From: Comamonas sp. NLF-1-9
Lineage (GTDB): Bacteria > Pseudomonadota > Gammaproteobacteria > Burkholderiales > Burkholderiaceae_C
Assembly: GCF_019195435.1 (NCBI RefSeq)
Contig: NZ_CP078069.1
Location: 372,001-436,000 of the forward strand
Direction of reading: 5' to 3'
DNA length: 64,000 nucleotides
The notes beneath the pieces are model-generated. The model made no database searches, had not been told where the DNA came from, and saw nothing but the letters and a program-made list of their open reading frames with translations. This document shows positions 1 to 6,671 of this stretch, one piece after another; positions within the stretch are counted from its first letter, which is position 1; each line of letters starts with the position of its first letter. The position numbers and the translations under genes were made by a program.

Positions 1-35
1 GCGCGCGCGGCTACGCCAGCGGCCTGGCCAGCGCC

Positions 36-971
36 TCAGGCGTACTGCACCAAGGCCTTCTTCATCTTCTTCATCGCTGCCACCTCGATCTGGCGGATGC
101 GCTCGGCGCTCACGCCGTACTCGGCCGCCAGGTCGTGCAGCGTCATGCCGCCAGAGCCGTCGTCGTTGACGTTGAGCCAGCGCTCTTCGACGATGCGCCG
201 GCTGCGCTCGTCGAGCTCCTGCAGCGCGGTGGCGATGCCTTGCGTGGCCAGGGTGTCGCGCTGGCGCGATTCGATCACCCGCGTCGGCTCGTAAGCGGCG
301 TCGCTGAGGTAGGAGATCGGGCCGAAGCTCTGCTCGCCGTCGTCGCTCGGGGCCGGGTCGAGCAGCACGTCGCCGCCCGACATGCGCGTTTCCATCTCCA
401 TGACTTCTTCGCGCTTGACCTTGAGCTGCTCGGCCATGGCGTCGATCTCGTGCTCGGAGAGGGTTTCGCGGTAGGTTTCGGCGTTCTCGGCCTCGGCCTT
501 GAATTCCTGCTTCATCGAGCGCAGATTGAAGAACAGCTTGCGCTGCGCCTTGGTGGTTGCCACCTTGACCATGCGCCAGTTCTTCAGGATGTATTCGTGA
601 ATCTCGGCCTTGATCCAGTGCATGGCGTAGCTGACCAGGCGCACGCCCTGGTCGGGGTCGAAGCGGCGCACGGCCTTCATCAGGCCGATATTGCCTTCCT
701 GGATCAGGTCGCCATGGGGCAGGCCATAGCCCAGATATTGCCGCGAGATGGAAACCACCAGCCGCAGGTGCGACAGCACCAGCCGGCCCGCAGCCTCCAG
801 GTTGTTGTCTTCGCGCAGTTGGCGTGCAAAACGCTGCTCTTCGTCGAGCGTGAGCATGGGCAAACGATTGACCGCGGTGATGTATGCGTCCAGGTTGCCC
901 AGCGGTGGCACCATGGCCCAGGGGTTGGCAGGCGTCAGGGCGGTGCTGGTACGGGCTTCGGACAGTGTCAT
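36..971 (-). CDS. rpoH: RNA polymerase heat-shock sigma factor RpoH (sigma-32)
   Basis: This is a 311-residue alternative sigma factor that directs RNA polymerase to heat-shock promoters. Region 2 is recognisable from the stretches QYLGYGLPHGDLIQEGNIGL and SYAMHWIKAEIHEYILKNW. The segment AQRKLFFNLRSMK is the RpoH box that distinguishes sigma-32 from sigma-70. Region 4 ends with a helix-turn-helix around LAAEYGVSAERIRQIEVAAM. The length is normal for betaproteobacterial RpoH. A CIRCE-like operator overlaps the likely promoter just upstream, which suggests HrcA control (listed separately). The gene runs toward the window edge, so its downstream neighbour is not seen. Confidence 0.97.
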   Translation of the reverse strand: MTLSEARTSTALTPANPWAMVPPLGNLDAYITAVNRLPMLTLDEEQRFARQLREDNNLEAAGRLVLSHLRLVVSISRQYLGYGLPHGDLIQEGNIGLMKAVRRFDPDQGVRLVSYAMHWIKAEIHEYILKNWRMVKVATTKAQRKLFFNLRSMKQEFKAEAENAETYRETLSEHEIDAMAEQLKVKREEVMEMETRMSGGDVLLDPAPSDDGEQSFGPISYLSDAAYEPTRVIESRQRDTLATQGIATALQELDERSRRIVEERWLNVNDDGSGGMTLHDLAAEYGVSAERIRQIEVAAMKKMKKALVQYA

Positions 972-1005
972 GGGGGGCGGTCCTTTCTGTGTCTTGGTCT
1001 AAATG

Positions 1006-1032
1006 TTAGCACTCGCTTAGGTAGAGTGCCAA
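1006..1032 (-). promoter_or_regulatory. CIRCE-like HrcA operator overlapping the rpoH promoter
   Basis: The inverted repeat TTAGCACTC-N9-GAGTGCCAA matches the CIRCE consensus TTAGCACTC-N9-GAGTGCTAA at 17 of 18 arm positions with the exact 9-nt spacer. It lies 35 to 61 bp upstream of the rpoH ATG. A possible sigma-70 promoter on the minus strand (TTGGCA at 1032-1027, 18-bp spacer, TAACAT at 1008-1003) overlaps it, so bound HrcA would block RNA polymerase. The operator is read directly from sequence; control of rpoH by HrcA is inferred. Confidence 0.85.
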
Positions 1033-1270
1033 AACCGAAGTTCCCCCGAATGTCAGGTTCCGAAGGGTGCCTAGTGCGGGCAAATGGCGTGCGCGCCCGG
1101 TGGTGCGCCGGGCGTCGCGTGCCTTTCAAGCGGCGGGTTGGCCTGCGTCGGGCGCGGCTGGCGGTCAGCGCGGCGCTGGGGTAGTCTGGCAGCGGCCACA
1201 CGCTGGCCAAACCATGAACGAAACCAAGCCTGCTGCGCGGCAGTGGGCCGTGAATGAGGAGCCAGGAGCG

Positions 1271-1612
1271 ATGCTGGGACTTGAGACTATCGCGATCGTG
1301 AGCACCACGGTCGCACAGGCGCACGATGCCGAGCGGCTTGCGGCCCTGGCGCTGCAGCAGCGCCTGGCGGCCTGCGTGCAGGTGGCGCAGGTGCAATCGC
1401 ATTACCGCTGGAAGGGCGCGCTGCAGCGCGAAGCCGAGTGGCGGCTCGACGGCAAGACGACGCAGGCGCAGGCGCCGGCGCTGCTGGCCTTGCTGCGCGC
1501 CCACCATCCCTACGAACTGCCCGAGCTGGCGGTGCACACCTGCGAGGTAAGCAACGCCTACGCCGACTGGGTGCGCGCCGAAACCGGCCAAGCCCTGCCC
1601 GGTGCCGGCTAG
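1271..1612 (+). CDS. cutA: CutA family divalent-ion tolerance protein
   Basis: The 113-residue product has the CutA/PII-like fold signature: an N-terminal strand (ETIAIVSTTV), the conserved LAACVQV segment, HYRWKG, and the C-terminal YELPELAVHTCEVSNAYADWV. CutA proteins are trimeric and are linked to copper and other divalent-metal tolerance. The ATG at 1271 is chosen because AGGAG lies 3-7 nt upstream and because it gives the usual CutA length. An in-frame ATG at 1214 would add 19 residues unlike the family. It converges with the PAS-GGDEF-EAL gene, whose stop is about 50 bp away. Confidence 0.93.
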   Translation: MLGLETIAIVSTTVAQAHDAERLAALALQQRLAACVQVAQVQSHYRWKGALQREAEWRLDGKTTQAQAPALLALLRAHHPYELPELAVHTCEVSNAYADWVRAETGQALPGAG

Positions 1613-1660
1613 GCTTGAGCAGCGCGCGGCCGCGGCCCCGAAGGCAATGCCGGCGCCGCT

Positions 1661-4309
1661 TCAGAGCTGGGCGCGCACGGCCACCTCGAAATCGGCCAGC
1701 GGCACCGGGCGGCCGAACAGATAGCCCTGAAACTTGCGGCAACCCTGGTCGAGCAGCAGCGCGTGGTGCGCCTGGGTTTCCACGCCTTCGGCCACGACGG
1801 TGAGTTGCAGCGAGTCGGCCAGCGTGATGATGCTGCGCGCAATCGCCGCATCGGTGGGGTTGTCCAGCATGCCGCGCACGAAGCCCTGGTCGATCTTCAG
1901 TTCGGACAGCGGCAGGCGTTTGAGGTAGCCCAGGCTGGAGTAGCCGGTGCCGAAGTCGTCGAGCGAGAGCCACAGCCCCAGCGTGCGCAGCTGCTGCATG
2001 ATCTCGATCACGCCCTGCACGTTGCTCAGCAGCACGCTTTCGGTCAGCTCCAGCCGCAGCCGCTCGGGGTTGGCGCCGCTGCGCGCAAGCAGACTGGCGA
2101 GCTCGCCGGCAAAACCCTCCTGCAGGAATTGGCGTGCGCTGATGTTGAGCGACAGGCTCAGGGGGCGCAGCTCTGCCTGGGCCTGCCAGCGCGCCTGCTG
2201 CTGCATGCCGGCCTGCAACACCCATTGGCCGATTTCCATGATCTGCCCGGTCTCTTCGGCGAGCTGGATGAACTGCGCCGGCCCCACCAGGCCGTGCACC
2301 GGGTCGTTCCAGCGCAGCAGCGCCTCGGCGCCGACGATGCGCCCGATCTCGTCCACCTGGGGTTGGTAGTAAAGCTCGAACTGGGCGTGCTTGAGCGCCT
2401 GATGCAGCCGGCTTTGCAGGCCGGCGCGCGCATTGGCCGCGGCCTGCATGTGCGGGTCGAAAAAGCGCAGCGTGTTGCGCCCTTCGTCCTTGGCGCGGTA
2501 CATCGCCAGGTCGGCGTGCTTGAGCAGTTCGTCCGCGCTGGCGGTGTGCTCGTCGATCAGCGCGATGCCCAGGCTCGCCGTCAGCTGCTGCTCCTGCCCC
2601 TGCAGCTCGTAGGGGCGGCGCAGTTGCGCAAGCAGTTTTTCGGCCAGCGGCCGCAGCACCGCGGGCGCAGGTATGCCCGAGCTGCCCAGGTGCGGCAGCA
2701 ACACCACGAATTCGTCGCCCCCCAGACGCGCCACGGTGTCCTGTTCGCGCACGCTGGACTGCAGGCGCCGCGCGGTCTGCATCAGCACCTGGTCGCCGGC
2801 TTCGTGGCCGTGGCTGTCGTTCAGCGTCTTGAAGTGGTCCAGGTCGAGAAAGAAGAGGGCGGCAAACGAGCCGTTGCGCCGGCACTCGAGCAGCACCTGC
2901 TGGACGCGATCGACCAGCAGCCGCCGGTTGGGCAGGCCGGTCAGGGCGTCGAAGTAGGCGAGGTAGCGCGCCCGCTCCTCGGCCGCCTTGCGCACCGAAA
3001 TGTCGATGTCTATGGAAAAGGCTTCGGGCGGTTGCCCCTGCACCTGGATCAGCGCGTGGCTTGCATACACGTCGACTTCGCTGCCGTCCTTGCGGCGCAC
3101 CCGCGCCTCGCCCGGCGGGATGGGGCTGCCGGTGCTGAACATGCGCGCCGACGCCGCGCGCGCCCGCACCACGGTGTCGGGGCGCACCACCAGGCTGACG
3201 ATGTCCTTGCCCAGCACCTCTGCCGCGGTGTAGCCGTAGAGCTGCTCGGACGCGCCGTTCCAGAAAGTGATGCTGCCATCGGCCAGATAGCCCTTGACCG
3301 AGACCATGGGCAGGTTGCTGAGCACGCTGCGAAAGCGTTCTTCGGACTCGCGCAGCAGCACTTCGGAGCGCACCTGGTCGGTGCGGTCGCGTGCGATGAA
3401 CACCACCGCATCGCGCCCGCGCACCGGCACGCCCACGGGCTGGCAGCGGCCTTCGAAGTGGCGCGGGCCCGCCGGCGTGGTCAGGGTGTATTGCAGCGTC
3501 TGGGCCTGCCCGCTGTGCACGGCGCGGGTGATGGTCTCGTGTGCGCGCCGCGCCACTTCGGGCGGCAGCTGGTCGTCGATGTTCTGGCCCGGCAATTGCG
3601 ACAGCGGCGCGGTGGCCAGCGAGGCGTCGGAGGACATGACCTCCAGATAATTGCCATCGACATCGATCAGCATCAGCAGGTCGGGGGCCGAGCGGGTGAC
3701 GGCTTGCAGGCGCGCGGCAGTCTCGGCCAGCGAGGCTTCGGTACGCAGGTGGCGCTCGATGTCGCCCAGCATCCAGCCCAGCAGCGCCGTCGCGGGCGCC
3801 AGCACGGTGAGAAAGGGCAGGGCGAGCCTGCTGTTGACGTGCGCGACGGTTGCAGGATCGAGCGCCTGAAACAGTGCGAGCGCGAGCAGGTGCAGCAGTA
3901 CGCCAAAGCCCAGATAGTGCAGTACGCCGCGCCCGACGTAGCCCCGCTGGCTGGCCCAGCGGTAGAGCAAGCCGAGTGCGCTCGACGCCACGATGACCAG
4001 GCTGCCCACTACCAGGCCGCTGCCGCCCAGGGCAATGCGGGCGGCGGCGGCCATCACGGTGGCGATCAGCGCCGGCAGCCAGCCGCCAAACAGCGCGGCC
4101 ATGGCCAGCACCACGGAGCGCGCGTCAAAAAAGACGCCGGGCGCAAGCTGCAGCGGCGTATACATGCCGACGATGCAGATGCCGCCGAACAGCAGGCCAG
4201 ACAGCACGCGCCCGGGCAAGGGCTCACGTATCGTCAGGCGCGCCAGCACGCTCTGCAGGAAACACAGAGCCAGCAGGAGGGCCGCGCCTTGGATCAGTGC
4301 CAGTGTCAT
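1661..4309 (-). CDS. Membrane-bound PAS-GGDEF-EAL cyclic-di-GMP enzyme
   Basis: The product has 882 residues. Residues 1-185 hold several hydrophobic helices resembling the 5TM 5TMR-LYT sensory domain. Two PAS-like domains follow (about 195-310 and 320-440). The diguanylate cyclase domain is about 445-615, with an intact GGDEF at 530-534 and an RxxD inhibitory site at 521-524. The phosphodiesterase domain is about 635-875, with EALLRW from 662, LNISARQ, LELTES, DDFGTGYSSL, AEGVET and QGYLFGRP all present. Both enzymatic domains therefore look competent to make and degrade cyclic-di-GMP. The net activity and the sensed signal cannot be told from sequence. The tRNA-Arg/hicAB unit lies just upstream. 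Confidence 0.93.
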   Translation of the reverse strand: MTLALIQGAALLLALCFLQSVLARLTIREPLPGRVLSGLLFGGICIVGMYTPLQLAPGVFFDARSVVLAMAALFGGWLPALIATVMAAAARIALGGSGLVVGSLVIVASSALGLLYRWASQRGYVGRGVLHYLGFGVLLHLLALALFQALDPATVAHVNSRLALPFLTVLAPATALLGWMLGDIERHLRTEASLAETAARLQAVTRSAPDLLMLIDVDGNYLEVMSSDASLATAPLSQLPGQNIDDQLPPEVARRAHETITRAVHSGQAQTLQYTLTTPAGPRHFEGRCQPVGVPVRGRDAVVFIARDRTDQVRSEVLLRESEERFRSVLSNLPMVSVKGYLADGSITFWNGASEQLYGYTAAEVLGKDIVSLVVRPDTVVRARAASARMFSTGSPIPPGEARVRRKDGSEVDVYASHALIQVQGQPPEAFSIDIDISVRKAAEERARYLAYFDALTGLPNRRLLVDRVQQVLLECRRNGSFAALFFLDLDHFKTLNDSHGHEAGDQVLMQTARRLQSSVREQDTVARLGGDEFVVLLPHLGSSGIPAPAVLRPLAEKLLAQLRRPYELQGQEQQLTASLGIALIDEHTASADELLKHADLAMYRAKDEGRNTLRFFDPHMQAAANARAGLQSRLHQALKHAQFELYYQPQVDEIGRIVGAEALLRWNDPVHGLVGPAQFIQLAEETGQIMEIGQWVLQAGMQQQARWQAQAELRPLSLSLNISARQFLQEGFAGELASLLARSGANPERLRLELTESVLLSNVQGVIEIMQQLRTLGLWLSLDDFGTGYSSLGYLKRLPLSELKIDQGFVRGMLDNPTDAAIARSIITLADSLQLTVVAEGVETQAHHALLLDQGCRKFQGYLFGRPVPLADFEVAVRAQL

Positions 4310-4482
4310 CGTCGCCGCGTGTCAAACCGGGGCTGGTGGTGCATGCATCATCGGCGAAATCCCCGGCCGGGTAAATTGCAGCCGAACTGGCGGCGGCTGG
4401 CCATGGCATGCCGCATGCAGCGCCCGCCGGGCGGCTCCCCAGCCAGCCATGGATGCGGGCAGCGGCGTGCAGAAAAGGAAAA

Positions 4483-4510
4483 GGGGTTTCAGTCTGCGGA
4501 CTGAAACCCC
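4483..4510 (-). terminator. Duplicated tRNA-Arg terminator (left copy)
   Basis: A 12-bp-stem hairpin (GGGGTTTCAGTC paired with GACTGAAACCCC, loop TGCG) is followed on the minus strand by TTTTCCTTTT. It is the diverged duplicate of the hairpin at 5475-5502, and it now lies upstream of the GGDEF-EAL gene. Confidence 0.75.
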
Positions 4511-4520
4511 TCGTCTTTTT

Positions 4521-4565
4521 TGGTGCGGCTGGCAGGAATCGAACCCACGGCCTCTTGGTTCGTAG
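4521..4565 (-). pseudogene. 3' fragment of tRNA-Arg (anticodon loop to CCA)
   Basis: The fragment holds the 3' anticodon stem, T arm, acceptor 3' strand and CCA of tRNA-Arg. It lacks the 5' half, so it cannot fold into a tRNA. Two substitutions against the intact gene (4550 and 4553) fall in the variable region and the edge of the T stem, consistent with loss of selection after duplication. Confidence 0.85.
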
Positions 4566-4694
4566 TTTTGCAGTCGCTCGCAAGTAGTTGATTTTTATGG
4601 TTCTGACGCCATCCGTTCCCATGGATTGCGCGCCGTCGTATGCAGGGTTTGTCGTGCATGTCCCCTCGGATTTCCCATCAATCCAGCATCAACA

Positions 4695-5027
4695 TCAGGC
4701 CAGCGTTGCATTGCGAAACACTTCAGCAGCCCACTGGTTGAGGCTTTGCCCGCGTGCCTGCGCGGCGATTTGCGCCTGCAGGTGAACCTCAGGCGGCACG
4801 CGCAGCATCATGTTGCCGCTGGCGGGCTTGAGCGGCTGCTTGCCGCTCTTGGCGCAGGTGGCCAGGTAGTCATCGACGGCTTCCTCAAACGCCGCGCGCA
4901 GTTCGGCCACGGTTTCGCCATGAAAGCCAATCACGTCGGCAATGCCGAGGATGCGGCCAGCGAAGATGGCGTCGCGCTCATCGAACCCGACACGGGCGGT
5001 ATAGCCTTTGTGGGTCATGGTGTTCAT
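4695..5027 (-). CDS. hicB: HicB family antitoxin
   Basis: This 110-residue antitoxin starts at MNTMTHKGYTARVGFDERD. Its N-terminal part has the HicB partial RNase H-like fold (GYTARVGFDERDAIFAGRI, GFHGETVAELRAAFEEAVDDYL). Its C-terminal part is a ribbon-helix-helix DNA-binding segment (GNMMLRVPPEVHLQAQIAAQ). HicB proteins bind and neutralise HicA and repress their own operon. The start overlaps the hicA stop in an ATGA arrangement, so the two are translationally coupled with the toxin first. The pair is the only cargo between the tRNA-Arg repeats. Confidence 0.92.
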   Translation of the reverse strand: MNTMTHKGYTARVGFDERDAIFAGRILGIADVIGFHGETVAELRAAFEEAVDDYLATCAKSGKQPLKPASGNMMLRVPPEVHLQAQIAAQARGQSLNQWAAEVFRNATLA

Positions 5028-5278
5028 GGTTTCACTCCGATCAAGGTCAGAAAATCGCGGGCCTGCTCCACTTGGTACGCCTTGGCCTCCTTTGCCGGGT
5101 GGGGGCGATGGAAGGCGGCGACGTGGCCGTCCTTCACGAATCGCACGCGGTTGCCATTGCCCTCTACCAACGCACACCCCGTGGCCATGAGCAGGGATTC
5201 GATGGCTGCCCATTCCAGCGTCTTGCCGGTGGGTTTGGCAAACACGGCTTCAAGAGTCTTGCGCTGCCTGCCGTTCAT
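5024..5278 (-). CDS. hicA: HicA family mRNA interferase toxin
   Basis: The 84-residue product resembles the HicA/YcfA double-stranded-RNA-binding-like toxins. It has WAAIESLLMATGCALVEGNG, a basic strand RVRFVKDG, and the conserved histidine-containing segment AAFHRPHP followed by ARDFLTLIGVKP. HicA toxins cleave mRNA and stop translation until neutralised by HicB. The ATG at 5278 is preferred over an in-frame upstream start at 5314 because it starts downstream of the promoter -10 at 5291-5286. The stop overlaps the hicB start. It is longer than the shortest HicA proteins but typical of the FHRPHP subgroup. Confidence 0.9.
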   Translation of the reverse strand: MNGRQRKTLEAVFAKPTGKTLEWAAIESLLMATGCALVEGNGNRVRFVKDGHVAAFHRPHPAKEAKAYQVEQARDFLTLIGVKP

Positions 5279-5285
5279 GCGCCGG

Positions 5286-5330
5286 ATGATAGCAAGTAGT
5301 GCAATCTGTTGCAATCACTTTTTGCAATCA
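5286..5330 (-). promoter_or_regulatory. hicAB promoter with iterated candidate HicB operator
   Basis: On the minus strand a sigma-70-like promoter reads TTGCAA (5314-5309), 17-bp spacer, TATCAT (5291-5286), ending 8 bp before the hicA start. The octamer GATTGCAA occurs twice (5329-5322 and 5316-5309), with a third partial copy GATTGCAC at about 5305-5298. The repeats overlap the -35 box, as expected for autorepression by the ribbon-helix-helix domain of HicB. Confidence 0.65.
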
Positions 5331-5463
5331 TCTGTGCTGTCGTTCGCCACGGCGGAAATGGCTGTGCGAGGCATACAGAGGAAATCAGGTCAATGGGAAT
5401 CGCCGTAGCAGTTCATCAGGGGCGACGACTTGCCCAAAGCTCCCCAAGCAGTTTTCCGATCAG

Positions 5464-5557
5464 GAAAAGGAAAAGGGGTTTCAGTCTGCAGACTGAAACC
5501 CCTCGTCTTTTTTGGTGCGGCTGGCAGGAATCGAACCCACGACCCCTTGGTTCGTAG
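5464..5557. repeat. Right attachment-site repeat (attR-like), within intact tRNA-Arg and terminator
   Basis: This is the partner of 4472-4565 (91 of 94 identical). It is contiguous with the 5' half of tRNA-Arg, so the functional tRNA is preserved on this side. Confidence 0.85.
5475..5502 (-). terminator. tRNA-Arg intrinsic terminator
   Basis: A perfect 28-bp palindrome (arms GGGGTTTCAGTCTG and CAGACTGAAACCCC) is followed on the minus strand by TTTTCCTTTT. It begins about 10 nt after the encoded CCA. Confidence 0.85.
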
Positions 5558-5589
5558 CCAAGTACTCTATCCAGCTGAGCTACAGCCGC
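5513..5589 (-). tRNA. tRNA-Arg (anticodon ACG)
   Basis: This is a 77-nt gene with CCA encoded. The acceptor starts GCGGCTG, the D arm is GCTCAGCTGGATAGAG, the anticodon stem is CTTGG/CCAAG with loop CTACGAA, and the T loop contains TTCGATT. Anticodon ACG (inosine-modified in bacteria) reads CGU, CGC and CGA. Its 3' half is duplicated about 1 kb away as part of the hicAB element. Confidence 0.97.
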
Positions 5590-5656
5590 GAAGCGCGCAA
5601 CTATAGCACAGCATTTTGGCCTTCGCAGGCAAACCGGGCGGGGTTTTTTGCAGGTT

Positions 5657-5959
5657 TCAGCGTTTGGCGTAGCCCAGGCAGGCGCCGGCGTTGGGCATGC
5701 CCTGGCATTCGCGGTACAGGCGTTTTTCGCGCTCGGCGGTGCTCTCGCCCGAATGGTTTTGCGAAGGCTTGACCCGGGTGCTGCGCTTCTTGGCCGGTGC
5801 ATGCGTCGCGGACGCTGCCTTCTTGTTCTTGCTGGCGCCCTGGGCGCCGGGCGCAAGCGCGAGCAAGCTGGTGGCGGCAATGGCCAGCGTGAGCCCGCGC
5901 AGCGCTGCACGCAGCGCAGGGGCGGGCAAACGGGGGCGTGCAGGGGCGGGACGCGGCAT
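5657..5959 (-). CDS. Small secreted basic protein of unknown function
   Basis: The 100-residue product has a probable Sec signal (basic start, hydrophobic LTLAIAATSLLALAP, likely cleavage near AQGA at about 42). A Lys/Ala-rich linker follows, then a C-terminal module (EREKRLYRECQGMPNAGACL) with two cysteines at 85 and 94 that could form a disulfide. I do not recognise the family. The start is uncertain because in-frame upstream ATG codons exist; the one chosen gives the cleanest signal peptide. It is divergent from rpsO. Confidence 0.6.
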   Translation of the reverse strand: MPRPAPARPRLPAPALRAALRGLTLAIAATSLLALAPGAQGASKNKKAASATHAPAKKRSTRVKPSQNHSGESTAEREKRLYRECQGMPNAGACLGYAKR

Positions 5960-6056
5960 GGTTTTGCCCAGGGTTTGAAGGGAGCGCAGATGGTGGCACG
6001 GGTGCGCGCCGGCAGGCACGGGGTTTGCAAGCATGGCCGCAAAGGGGCCGGCGCCG

Positions 6057-6062
6057 TATAAT
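6057..6062 (+). promoter_or_regulatory. Probable rpsO-pnp promoter -10 element
   Basis: There is a perfect TATAAT 125 bp upstream of rpsO, with a GC-rich region after it (TATAATCTGCGGGTTTT). The -35 is poor. The same arrangement, TATAATC followed by CGGGTTTT, precedes rpsB at 63566, which supports it as a ribosomal-protein promoter. Confidence 0.5.
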
Positions 6063-6187
6063 CTGCGGGTTTTGCATGGTGCAGAACGCACGCCAGAGGC
6101 CCTTCCAGCTGCTGGCGCAAGTCACACCGGAGCCTGCGCGGCGCGCCCATGCGCGCTGCAGCCAGCGCCCAATTTTCAGGAAACATC

Positions 6188-6454
6188 ATGATCTCTTCCA
6201 CAGCCAAGGCCGAGGTAGTCAAGGCCAATGCCCGTTCCGCCACGGACACGGGCAGCCCCGAAGTGCAAGTGGCGCTGCTCACCGCGCGCATCAACGAACT
6301 GACCCCGCACTTCAAGCAGCACGTGAAGGACCACCATGGCCGCCGCGGTCTGCTGCGCATGGTGAGCCGTCGGCGCAAGCTGCTCGACTACCTCAAGGCC
6401 AAGGACGCCGAGCGCTATACCGCGCTGATCGCCAAGCTCGGCCTGCGCAAGTAA
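6188..6454 (+). CDS. rpsO: 30S ribosomal protein S15
   Basis: S15 is a primary 16S rRNA-binding protein of the 30S platform. The 88-residue product has the conserved [43 protein letters not shown] and a C terminus ending LGLRK. The ATG at 6188 follows AGGA and gives the family length; upstream in-frame ATG codons do not match S15. It precedes pnp in the common rpsO-pnp order. The intergenic region between them carries repeat-derived inverted sequences. Confidence 0.98.
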   Translation: MISSTAKAEVVKANARSATDTGSPEVQVALLTARINELTPHFKQHVKDHHGRRGLLRMVSRRRKLLDYLKAKDAERYTALIAKLGLRK

Positions 6455-6559
6455 GCGCCGGGCCACGGGACGACGCCTGTGCTGGTGAACCTGGCCCAGG
6501 CGTTTTCTTCTTTTCGCAAGGACCTCAGGCAGAGCGAAGCTGTGTCATTCCAAATGGGT

Positions 6560-6662
6560 ATTGGCTCTTTTTTGAGAGCTGCCAGCGCCCGTCTGGAATG
6601 GCATCGCGATCTGTTTGACCTTGAAACCAAGGCTGCACAAGCGCCAGCAGCTACCTTTTCAG
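6560..6662. repeat. Two facing partial copies of the dispersed GATAGCTG repeat, rpsO-pnp spacer
   Basis: A plus-orientation partial copy (GAGAGCTGCCAGCGCCCGTC, near 6568) and a minus-orientation copy (AAGCGCCAGCAGCTACC, near 6640) face each other. They could form an imperfect hairpin in the mRNA between rpsO and the pnp ribosome-binding site. Confidence 0.6.
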
Positions 6663-6671
6663 GAGTTAACG

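Larger units (their letters stand above)
4472..4565. repeat. Left attachment-site repeat (attL-like)
   Basis: This copy matches 5464-5557 at an offset of 992 bp, with mismatches only at 4498, 4550 and 4553. It contains a terminator hairpin and the 3' 45 nt of tRNA-Arg including CCA. The match breaks off after 4565, at the first nucleotide of the anticodon loop. Confidence 0.85.
4472..5557. mobile_element. tRNA-Arg-targeted mini-element carrying hicAB (992-bp unit, remnant or cassette)
   Basis: Two 94-bp direct repeats (4472-4565 and 5464-5557) differ at only three positions. Each contains the 3' part of tRNA-Arg plus its terminator hairpin. The right copy is continuous with an intact tRNA; the left copy stops matching exactly where the tRNA anticodon loop begins. 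That is the classic footprint of site-specific integration into a tRNA 3' end. The only genes between the repeats are hicA and hicB. No integrase is present, so this is either a decayed island or a small cassette moved in trans. Confidence 0.75.

Noticed and set aside
1763-4504. A 913-codon open frame on the plus strand opposite the GGDEF-EAL gene
   Set aside because: It is an antisense shadow of a GC-rich gene. The minus-strand product has complete GGDEF and EAL motifs; the plus frame is low-complexity His/Gln/Arg/Ala sequence.
4521-4600. A second functional tRNA-Arg
   Set aside because: Only the 3' 45 nt match. No D arm or 5' acceptor strand can be found after the break at 4565.
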